64,000 nucleotides of DNA, from contig JAUMWT010000003.1 in the NCBI GenBank assembly GCA_030529505.1, forward strand, positions 1 to 64,000, given 5' to 3'. The notes below the pieces were generated by a model that was not told the origin of the DNA, did not search any database, and saw nothing but the letters and a program-made list of their open reading frames with translations. This document shows, one piece after another, positions 57,783 through 64,000 of this stretch. How positions within the stretch are numbered: the first letter of the stretch is position 1; the number at the start of each line of letters is the position of its first letter. The stretch is from Allobrachymonas sp. GTDB lineage: Bacteria; Pseudomonadota; Gammaproteobacteria; Burkholderiales; Burkholderiaceae_C. The position numbers and the translations under genes are program-made.

Positions 57783-57825
57783 AAAAAACAGGGCGCCTGA
57801 GGCCGGTTCACAGTCTCAGGCGCCC
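57783..57825 (-). terminator. rpsO terminator / rpsO-pnp hairpin
   Basis: Minus strand: GGGCGCCTGAG, a 13-base loop, CTCAGGCGCCC and TGTTTTTTAT. An 11-bp perfect stem 18 bases after rpsO. In other Proteobacteria this region also serves as an RNase III site controlling pnp. Confidence 0.9.
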
Positions 57826-57843
57826 AGTCGATGCAGCATGCGC

Positions 57844-58110
57844 TTACTTGCGCAGGCCGAGTTTGGCAATCAGAGCCAGGTAACGGTTAGCGTCTTTGGA
57901 CTTGAGGTAGTCCAGCAACTTGCGGCGGCGGCTCACCATGCGCAGCAGGCCGCGGCGGCCGTGATGGTCTTTGGCGTGCTGTTTGAAGTGGGGCATCAAT
58001 TCGTTGATGCGGGCGGTGAGCAGGGCCACCTGCACTTCGGGGCTGCCGGTGTCGTTGGCAGCGCGGGCGTTGTCTTTGACAACGGCGGCTTTGTTCTCTT
58101 TAGAGATCAT
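57844..58110 (-). CDS. rpsO: 30S ribosomal protein S15
   Basis: 88 residues from the ATG at 58110 ([20 protein letters not shown]); GAGGAATC is upstream. [38 protein letters not shown] and LGLRK are typical of uS15, which binds 16S rRNA helices 20-22. It is first in the rpsO-pnp-qor-tpiA-secG run on the minus strand. Confidence 0.97.
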   Translation of the reverse strand: MISKENKAAVVKDNARAANDTGSPEVQVALLTARINELMPHFKQHAKDHHGRRGLLRMVSRRRKLLDYLKSKDANRYLALIAKLGLRK

Positions 58111-58386
58111 GGTTGTGATTCCTCGTTCCAAATGGTTTGACTTGCGTGGCGCGCCGGAACTACCCGCCACGTGCGCTTTGCGACATGCAAAACTTGCGGA
58201 TTATAGTGCAGCGCATCCTGCGCGGATGCAGGCAAAGGGCAGATGACGCACAGGGTGCGCTTGCCACTGCAAGTGCTGATACCTGATAGGGAATGCAGGC
58301 AAACGCGAACCGACCGCGCCGCCTGCCCCTTCCCTCCTTTCAACAGCAACAACAGCCACGCCTAAAACCCGGCTAGTTGTCAGCCC

Positions 58387-59349
58387 TCAAGCCGCCACCA
58401 GTTGGAGCGGCCCCAGGCCTTGCGCCAGGCTCGGGTCATCCAGCGCCTCGCCATCGTCAATCGGCTGGGCGGGCGCGGCCAGCAGGGTTTGCACAAAGGG
58501 CGGCAGCGCCAGCAGCGCCTGATGGGTGGCGCCGCTGTAGAGCTTCAAATCTTGCAAGCCGTTTTGCTGCAAGCGCAGATCCACTTCCGCCGCAGACAAG
58601 GCCAGCGGGTCGTGCGCATCAGAGGCCATGGCCATGCCCCACAGCGTGCCGTACAGCGGCACGTATTGCAGATAGGGGCGCACTACGCCGAACACGCTGC
58701 GCAGCGAGGCCACGATGCGCGCCATCAGATCCGCCCGGTGGATGGGCGATTGCACATGCAGCGAGAGCACGCCGCCGGGTTTGAGCGCCCGCTGGCAGGC
58801 GCGGTAAAAGTCGCGCGTGTACAGAGCAACGGCGGGGCCGAAGGGGTCGGTCAAATCCAGCACGATCTGGTCAAACTGTGCCTGGCAGCCTTCAACAAAG
58901 GCGCGGCCATCGCCCAGGCGCACGTCCAGGCGCGGATCGTCAAACGCACCACGGTGCACGGCAGGCAGCCATTCACGGGCCATGTCGATCACTTCGCGAT
59001 CCAGCTCGGCCAGCACCACGCGCTTCATGCCCGGATAGCGCAGCAGATTGTGCGCCGCGCCGCCGTCGCCGCCGCCAATCACCAAGGCTTGGCGCACCTG
59101 GCCATGGGTGATGGCAGGCAGGTGAATCATCGGCTCGTGGTAGAAAAATTCGTCGCCCTCGCTGGTCATGAAACAGCCGTCGATGCGCATGGCGCGGCCA
59201 AACAGCGGGGTTTGCACGATTTCGATGTGCTGCATGGGCGAGCGCACCTCGGCCAACGTTTGCGTGGTGCGCAAGAAAAAGCCCAGATCGGGCGAAAGTT
59301 GCTCGACGGCGTATGCGTGGGGGGTGGGTTGGGGGCTCATCGCATTCAT
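58387..59349 (-). CDS. speE: Spermidine synthase-like aminopropyltransferase
   Basis: 320 residues from the ATG at 59349 (MNAMSPQPTPHAYAVEQLSP); an ATG three codons later and one nine codons upstream are alternatives. Aminopropyltransferase motifs: FGRAMRIDGCFMTSEGDEFF, HEPMIHLPAI, LVIGGGDGGAAHNLLRYPG binding decarboxylated SAM, VLAELDREVID, RLGDGRAFV and VLDLTDPFGPA with the catalytic aspartate. speD lies 347 bases upstream on the same strand and would supply decarboxylated SAM. Product spermidine is inferred. Confidence 0.9.
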   Translation of the reverse strand: MNAMSPQPTPHAYAVEQLSPDLGFFLRTTQTLAEVRSPMQHIEIVQTPLFGRAMRIDGCFMTSEGDEFFYHEPMIHLPAITHGQVRQALVIGGGDGGAAHNLLRYPGMKRVVLAELDREVIDMAREWLPAVHRGAFDDPRLDVRLGDGRAFVEGCQAQFDQIVLDLTDPFGPAVALYTRDFYRACQRALKPGGVLSLHVQSPIHRADLMARIVASLRSVFGVVRPYLQYVPLYGTLWGMAMASDAHDPLALSAAEVDLRLQQNGLQDLKLYSGATHQALLALPPFVQTLLAAPAQPIDDGEALDDPSLAQGLGPLQLVAA

Positions 59350-59696
59350 ATCAGGTTCGGGCGCTGCCACCTGCATCGGCTGCGCAAATACAAAGACACG
59401 AAGACAAAGGGGGCAACAAGCGCCGCGCCCTGTAACGCAGGTGCGGCTCAAAAGACTGGCGTTGAAAAGATGGCTCTTGTTGCTTGATTGGCTGCGGCCC
59501 GGACCCGTTGCCTGGCCTGTCACCCAAGCGGCAGCCGCGGCCACATGGCATTCCCCGATCCATCATTGACCAGCACATCCCGTGTGCCAAGGCCTGCAGC
59601 GCGTGTTCCTGCGTGCGTTTGGCTAGCGCGTGTGCGCCAAAGGCAATCGCAACAACCCGCGCCTCGTGGAGCGAAGGTCGGCCGGGCCAAGCCAGC
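59350..59696. other. speD-speE spacer
   Basis: 347 bases. The frame of speE stays open here but reads like non-coding sequence with a cysteine-rich, low-quality stretch. No terminator or other gene is clear. Confidence 0.4.
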
Positions 59697-60140
59697 TCAG
59701 GCCCGCACCACGCGGTGCAGATGCGGATCGGCCGGCTGAAAGGCTTGCATCAGCGCCTCAAACAAGGCTTCGGCCTTGGCCGAGTTGTCGCAGTTGTAGC
59801 TGCACACGTACACGTCCAGCGTCACGTAATCGTTCTCGGGCCAGGTGTGCAGGGCCAGATGCGATTCGGCCAGCACCACCGCGCCCGTGACGCCATCGCC
59901 TTCGCCAAAGCTGTGAAACAGGCTGCCCACGGTGGAAAGCCCCGCATCGGCCACGGCCTGCTTGCAAAAGGCTTCAAGGTAGGCGGCATCGGTCATCAGG
60001 CGGGCGTCGCCACGGCAACCATACAAATCACCGATCAAATGCAGGCCCGGCGCTTTGCGCACCACGGCGCGATCGCTGCGCAGCCACGCGCCCGAAGCGG
60101 CGGCAGGTGCAACAGGGTCTGAAGGAAGCGTCACGCGCAT
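59697..60140 (-). CDS. speD: S-adenosylmethionine decarboxylase proenzyme (SpeH type)
   Basis: 147 residues. This small prokaryotic class self-cleaves at an internal serine to form a pyruvoyl cofactor; here the site is VVLAESHLALHTWPENDYVT, with the serine after AE. GLHLIGDLYGCRGDARLM, STVGSLFHSFGEGDGVTGAV and VYVCSYNCDNSAKAEALFEA complete the family pattern. It makes decarboxylated SAM for SpeE. Confidence 0.93.
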   Translation of the reverse strand: MRVTLPSDPVAPAAASGAWLRSDRAVVRKAPGLHLIGDLYGCRGDARLMTDAAYLEAFCKQAVADAGLSTVGSLFHSFGEGDGVTGAVVLAESHLALHTWPENDYVTLDVYVCSYNCDNSAKAEALFEALMQAFQPADPHLHRVVRA

Positions 60141-60549
60141 GACTCATCTCCACACATGAAGTGGCCAACAGGGCAAGCCGCCCCACCATGCAGGCAGCAG
60201 ATGCCGCGAAACCGCAGAGCGAGCCTGGCCTTGCGCCAGTTGTGCCCCTTCATCTGCGGAAGTGAAAGCCCGTTCAGCCCGGCGTGCTCGCCAATCGTCT
60301 AGGGCCGCATCGCACAAGGCGCTGGCAGCAAAGCCTTGGCACACAAAGCAGCCGATGAGACCAGCCGATGCTGAACGGAAGATGATCCTCAATTCAATGG
60401 CTCAAGGCACTGATCCCCGCGCCGAAACAGCGCGTTGGAACAAGTTGTTGGCAACAGCTTCTTGGCCCGATTGAGGTAAACCGCGCATTATATCCATGCG
60501 CATAAAGTGGAGTCTGCCGCGCGGGGCAGCGCCAACAGGCACCGCCCCT
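60141..60549. other. Spacer between speD and the Lrp-type regulator
   Basis: 409 bases. Contains the speD promoter region; the right part has GCGCATTATATCC resembling a -10. A minus-strand frame at 60144-60392 starts only at TTG and is rejected. No repeat copy. Confidence 0.4.
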
Positions 60550-61050
60550 TCACTGCCCCGTTACTTTCTGGATCAACGGACGAATCTGCTCGCTGCGCGC
60601 GGGCAGCACGGGGGCGTGTTCGCGCGCGGCGTTGAGGATGAGGCAGGTGGCCGTTTCGCTCAGGCCGCAAAAGCGCGTGAGCACGGCATCCAGATGCGCC
60701 ACATTGATGACGGCGATTTCCAGAATCCAGCTGTCATCGCCCGTGACGTTGTAGGCGTTGATGACTTCGGGCGTATCGGCCAGGCGCTCCACCACGGTGG
60801 CGTAATCCACCCGCGCCACGCGGATGATGGCGCGAATGCCGTAGCCGAGCTTGCTCAAGTCCACCACGGCGCGGTAGCCGGTGATCACGCCGCTTTCTTC
60901 GAGCTTGCGCACGCGCTCGGTCACGGCGGGCTGGCTCAGGTGCACTTGCCGGCCCAGTTCGGCCATGCTGATGCGGCCATTGCGCTGCAAAATGCCCAGA
61001 ATTTTGTCGTCAAAGCTGTCGAATGTGAATTCTTCTGTCATGCGCGCCAT
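60550..61050 (-). CDS. Lrp/AsnC-family transcriptional regulator
   Basis: 166 residues; start MARMTEEFTFDSFDDKILGI, with the second ATG (MTEEF) three codons later as an alternative. The N-terminal winged HTH has ILQRNGRISMAELGRQVHLS and QPAVTERVRKLEESGVITGY. The RAM/AsnC effector domain follows with VINAYNVTGDDSWILEIAVI. It is divergent from the EamA transporter, 85 bases apart. Such regulators often control an adjacent amino acid exporter, so the pair may respond to an amino acid. The ligand is unknown. Confidence 0.9.
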   Translation of the reverse strand: MARMTEEFTFDSFDDKILGILQRNGRISMAELGRQVHLSQPAVTERVRKLEESGVITGYRAVVDLSKLGYGIRAIIRVARVDYATVVERLADTPEVINAYNVTGDDSWILEIAVINVAHLDAVLTRFCGLSETATCLILNAAREHAPVLPARSEQIRPLIQKVTGQ

Positions 61051-61135
61051 TTTCGATGAATTTCAAGGCGTTTGCTGCCAAAGTCCTGCATCTGCTTATG
61101 GCGCAAAGATCGGGCCATCTCTACGATAGCGGCCC

Positions 61136-62083
61136 ATGAAAACACTTTCCCTGCCTTCTTTTTCCCTGTCTGCCCGCGGCGCCCACTCGGCGCCTTTATT
61201 GATTCCGGCCCTGCTGGCCTGCTACTTCGTGTGGGGCTCCACCTATCTGGCCATTCGCTTTGCGCTGCAAGGCATTCCGCCGTTTTTCCAGATGGCCTCG
61301 CGCTTTCTGGTGGCAGGCGCCCTGCTGCTGGGCTGGGTGCTGTGGCGCCAGGGGCCCAAGGCCCTGCCCACGCCGCGGCAGTGGCTGCACGCCCTCATCA
61401 TCGGCGGGCTGATGCTGGGCGGCGGCATGGGCATGATCGCCCAAGCTGAAGTGCACATCGGCTCGGGCCTGATTGCTACTTTCATCGCCGTAATTCCGAT
61501 GATGGTGAGCATGTGGGGCCTGCTGTTTGGCAAGCGCCCCAAGCGGCTGGAATGGATCGGCATGGCCGTGGGCATGGTGGGCGCCATTTTGCTGGCGCGC
61601 GGCGGCGGCTTTGCGGCCGAGCCACAGGGCATCGTCTTCATCGCCATTGCCACGCTGTGCTGGTCGCTGGGCTCTGTGCTTTCCACCAGCAAATTCCCCC
61701 TGGCCGATGGCGCAGCCGGCTTTGCCAGCGAAATGCTGTGCGGCGGCCTGGTGCTGCTGGTCATGATGTATCTCACCAATGAACCAGCGCCTGTTTGGCC
61801 CATTCCGGTCGTGCCGGCTGCGGCCTGGCTGTATCTGGTGGTGTTCGGCTCGCTGGTGGCCTTCAGCTCCTACATGTATTTGCTGGCGCACGCCAGCGCG
61901 GCCGTGGCCACGAGCTACGCCTTCGTCAACCCCGTGATCGCCCTGCTGCTGGGCATGGCCGTGGGGGGCGAGCGCGTCACGCTGTGGGAATGGGTGGCCA
62001 CGGGCGTCATCTTGACCGGCGTGGTGCTGATTTTGTGGAGCAAGCAACTCGATTCCGCCAAAGGCGCCAGCAGCAAGGCGTGA
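61136..62083 (+). CDS. EamA/DMT-superfamily transporter (YedA-like)
   Basis: 315 residues. Ten membrane helices formed by two EamA repeats: ALLACYFVWGSTYLAIRF at the start of the first, and TLCWSLGSVLSTSK with VAFSSYMYLLAHASAAVATS in the second. YedA-type transporters export amino acids or metabolites; the substrate is unknown here. It is divergent from an Lrp/AsnC regulator that may control it. A C-terminal charged tail (SKQLDSAKGASSKA) closes it. Repeat copy 8 lies downstream. Confidence 0.88.
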   Translation: MKTLSLPSFSLSARGAHSAPLLIPALLACYFVWGSTYLAIRFALQGIPPFFQMASRFLVAGALLLGWVLWRQGPKALPTPRQWLHALIIGGLMLGGGMGMIAQAEVHIGSGLIATFIAVIPMMVSMWGLLFGKRPKRLEWIGMAVGMVGAILLARGGGFAAEPQGIVFIAIATLCWSLGSVLSTSKFPLADGAAGFASEMLCGGLVLLVMMYLTNEPAPVWPIPVVPAAAWLYLVVFGSLVAFSSYMYLLAHASAAVATSYAFVNPVIALLLGMAVGGERVTLWEWVATGVILTGVVLILWSKQLDSAKGASSKA

Positions 62084-62450
62084 AGCCGGCGCCGCCCCTT
62101 CTCCCTTTTGAAAATCAGCGGCGTTTGAGAAGGACAGCTCCCGTTTGACCCTGTCGCTGGCCCGGCCCAGGGCAGTGACACCCCCGGCCTTGTTACACTG
62201 CCGCTTAGAATCTGTTCGAAGTCTTCGCATCGTGTGCCTTGCCTGGCAAAGGCAGTAGCTGCAAGGCGCAAAGCACGAAACACAGGGCACGAACGGGCTA
62301 GCCGTCCGGCGCGCATTTGCAAGGCAGCAAATGACCAGGCTCTTTGTTGCACCCCTTGCCAAGACGCCAGTCTTGGCTGCGGCGTGCGCCGCGATCCTGG
62401 CCATTTGTTGCACTTGCGGGCACATTGGGAAAGACTTTGAACAGGCTCTT
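62084..62450. other. Spacer containing repeat copy 8 before ubiM
   Basis: 367 bases. The first ~120 hold nothing recognisable; the rest is repeat copy 8, whose last base is next to the ubiM ATG. Confidence 0.5.
62207..62450 (+). repeat. Dispersed MITE-like repeat, copy 8 (long variant)
   Basis: 244 bases. Begins AGAATCTGTTCGAAGTCTTCG and ends GACTTTGAACAGGCTCTT. Internal blocks GCTGCAAGGCGCAAAGC, ACGGGCTAGCCGT and GCATTTGCAAGGCAGCAAATG parallel those of copy 2 in order, with a ~70-base insertion between them and the right end. Its last base precedes the ubiM ATG; AGG nine bases upstream of that ATG comes from the repeat. Confidence 0.7.
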
Positions 62451-63659
62451 ATGGAATTCGACGTTCTGATTGTGGGCGCAGGCCCTGCCGGATTGTGTTT
62501 GGCGCGCATGCTCTCGGGCCACGACCTGCGCATCGGCGTGGTGGAGCAGCAAGCGCAGGCTGCGCTCAAAAAGCCTGCGTTTGACGGGCGCGAAATTGCG
62601 TTGACGCAACGCTCGTCGCAACTGCTGCGCCAACTGGGCCTGTGGGAACGCATCGAGGCTTACGAGCCCACGGCTTTTGCACCACTGAAAGACGCCAAGG
62701 TCTTCAACGGCCCGTCCACTTTTGCGATGGTAATTGGCCGCGAGCAGAGCCAGACCAGCGAACTGGGCTGGTTCGTTTCCAACCACTGGATTCGCCGCGC
62801 CGCCTACGACTGCGTGCAAGACAGCATCGCCCAGCACCGCGACATCGAGCTGATCTGCGGCCAGAAAGTGCAGCGCGTACACCGCATCGCATCGGGCGTG
62901 CAGGCCGACCTGGACGACGGCAGGCAACTGCGCGCACGCTTGCTGATCGCGGCGGACAGCCGCTTTTCCAGCGTGCGCCGCGCCATGGGCCTGGCGGCCG
63001 ACATGCACGACTTTGGCCGCAGCATGCTCGTCTTCATGATGACGCACACCGTGCCGCACGAGCACGTGGCCTGGGAATGGTTCGGCTACGGCCAAACGCT
63101 GGCCCTGCTGCCCATGAACGACGACCCGGCCAGCGGCCTGCCACGCTCGTCCGTGGTGCTGACCCTGCCCAGCCACGCCATCAACCGCATGGCCGAACTG
63201 CCGCCCGAAATCTTCAATGCCGAAATGGCGCGCCGCTTTGCCCACCGCCTGGGCGAGATGCAACTGATCAGCACCCGCCACGCCTACCCGCTGGTGGGCG
63301 TTTACCCGCGGCGGCTGGTGGCGCCGCACTTCGCCTGCGTGGGCGACGCCGCCGTGGGCATGCACCCGGTAACGGCGCACGGCTTCAACTTCGGCCTGCT
63401 GAGCGTGAACACGCTGGGCCAGCTCATCGTGCAAGCGCAGACGCAAGGGCAAGACATTGCCAGCACCCCCCTGCTGCAAACCTACGAGCGCCGCCACCGC
63501 CTGGCGACCAAGCCGCTGTACCTGATCACGCTGGCCATTGCCAAGCTCTACACCAACGAATCGCAGCCCGCGCTGTGGCTGCGCAGCGCCGCCCTGCAAC
63601 TGGGCCAGCGGCTGGAGCCTTTCAAGCGCGCCGTGGCGGCTTCCATCACGGGCAAATAG
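62451..63659 (+). CDS. ubiM: FAD-dependent monooxygenase of the UbiH/COQ6 family, UbiM-like
   Basis: 402 residues from the ATG at 62451 (MEFDVLIVGAGPAGLCLARM); a longer upstream frame lies in the repeat and is rejected. Three flavin monooxygenase motifs are visible: the dinucleotide GxGxxG at the start, LLIAADSRFSSVRRAMG (DG-type motif) and FACVGDAAVGMHPVTAHGFN (GD motif). FDGREIALTQRSSQLLRQLG suggests a UbiM-type ubiquinone hydroxylase, but UbiH, UbiF or another COQ6 homologue remains possible. It would hydroxylate the aromatic ring of the ubiquinone precursor. No other ubi gene is near. Confidence 0.78.
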   Translation: MEFDVLIVGAGPAGLCLARMLSGHDLRIGVVEQQAQAALKKPAFDGREIALTQRSSQLLRQLGLWERIEAYEPTAFAPLKDAKVFNGPSTFAMVIGREQSQTSELGWFVSNHWIRRAAYDCVQDSIAQHRDIELICGQKVQRVHRIASGVQADLDDGRQLRARLLIAADSRFSSVRRAMGLAADMHDFGRSMLVFMMTHTVPHEHVAWEWFGYGQTLALLPMNDDPASGLPRSSVVLTLPSHAINRMAELPPEIFNAEMARRFAHRLGEMQLISTRHAYPLVGVYPRRLVAPHFACVGDAAVGMHPVTAHGFNFGLLSVNTLGQLIVQAQTQGQDIASTPLLQTYERRHRLATKPLYLITLAIAKLYTNESQPALWLRSAALQLGQRLEPFKRAVAASITGK

Positions 63660-63721
63660 CAGACTTGAAAAGACTGAAGCCTTAATCTGCTCGGCTTCAC
63701 AAAATCTTTTCTGCAACAAGC

Positions 63722-63757
63722 AAAAGGCCCTTGCGCAATGCAAGGGCCTTTGTTTTT
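63722..63757. terminator. Terminator between convergent ubiM and lpxC
   Basis: AAAGGCCCTTGC, a GCAAT loop and GCAAGGGCCTTT, then TGTTTTTG. A 12-bp stem, 63 bases after ubiM and about 95 bases beyond the lpxC stop. Confidence 0.9.
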
Positions 63758-63851
63758 GATAAATCTATCTGGCCTGCCATGAAGCTGCACAGCCCAACCA
63801 GCCATTGACCTCATGAGCCAACCGAGGTTGGCTGGCCTCAGCCGCTCACGC

Positions 63852-64000
63852 TCACAGCGACCACTGCAAAGCCAGTTCCCTGAAGCCAGCCGGCGCCGCC
63901 GAGCTTTTTTCAAAGCTCACTTCTTCGTAAGCATCGGGCTGGGCCAGCAAGGCGCGCAGCAACTGGTTGTTCATGGCATGGCCGCCGCGATAGGCGCTAT
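63852..64000 (-). CDS. lpxC: UDP-3-O-acyl-GlcNAc deacetylase, C-terminal fragment
   Basis: The last 49 codons, read directly from the minus strand and running off the right edge: [20 protein letters not shown], then [11 protein letters not shown] and a short tail before TGA at 63852-63854. The SGH-x-x-NN-x-LLRALL stretch with A-Y/W-E-x-V-T/S-F is the LpxC C-terminal signature, including the catalytic histidine. LpxC performs the committed step of lipid A synthesis. The gene usually lies at the end of the ftsZ division cluster. Confidence 0.75.
   Translation of the reverse strand, partial: SAYRGGHAMNNQLLRALLAQPDAYEEVSFEKSSAAPAGFRELALQWSL

Noticed and set aside
60144..60392. An 82-codon minus-strand frame with a signal-peptide-like start
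   Set aside because: Its only start is TTG, codon use is poor and no homologous pattern is recognised.

Overview
The window is a G+C-rich chromosomal segment from a Betaproteobacterium, most likely a Burkholderiales member of the Comamonadaceae type. This is inferred from gene content and order: rph-rdgB-hemW, ribF-ileS-lspA, hemC-hemD-hemX-hemY, the betaproteobacterial type of GshA, exbB-exbD-lpxK-trm112-kdsB, rpsO-pnp-qor-tpiA-secG-tRNA-Leu and speD-speE. Almost everything is core housekeeping. The accessory content is two insertion sequences, an AT-rich orphan membrane gene, an RNase/barstar pair and a family of short dispersed repeats.

Layout. 0-17 kb: end of propionyl-CoA synthetase, the orphan membrane gene, rph-rdgB-hemW, erpA, a BASS transporter, a CDF metal exporter, a degenerate YpfH-like hydrolase with purN, a metallophosphoesterase, ribF-ileS-lspA and glmU. 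17-25 kb: the minus-strand heme operon hemC-hemD-hemX-hemY, a long spacer with DnaA-box-like sites, and xseA. 25-31 kb: a GNAT gene, an XRE regulator divergent from a ceramidase-family gene broken by an in-frame TAG, gshA, hemG and a CPBP protease. 31-34 kb: an IS481-family element with a clear target duplication, then an IS630-family element with a frameshifted transposase. 34-43 kb: initiator tRNA-Met and 18 minus-strand genes from rplN to rplQ (spc and alpha operons). 44-49 kb: exbBD, lpxK, trm112, a DUF3144 gene, kdsB and a small membrane protein. 49-53 kb: pyrC, then the RNase/barstar locus surrounded by repeats. 53-64 kb: tRNA-Leu, secG, tpiA, qor, pnp, rpsO, speE, speD, an Lrp/AsnC regulator divergent from an EamA transporter, a UbiM-like monooxygenase and, at the right edge, the end of lpxC.

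The least ordinary signal is a family of about 120-245 bp intergenic repeats. I find eight copies at 17.1, 22.4, 24.9, 43.8, 50.4, 52.2, 52.4 and 62.2 kb. Their ends resemble AAGAGCCTGTTCA in inverted orientation, as in a MITE. Several copies sit exactly on gene boundaries: at the glmU stop, forming the last codons of the GNAT gene, at the stop of a small ORF after barstar, and directly before the ubiM start codon. Other points of interest are a putative lipoprotein guanyl-RNase with its barstar, the amber-interrupted ceramidase gene beside a regulator with a tandem 12-bp repeat in its leader, and an IS481 transposase that takes its stop codon from the target site. All calls come from reading the sequence; no database search was run.
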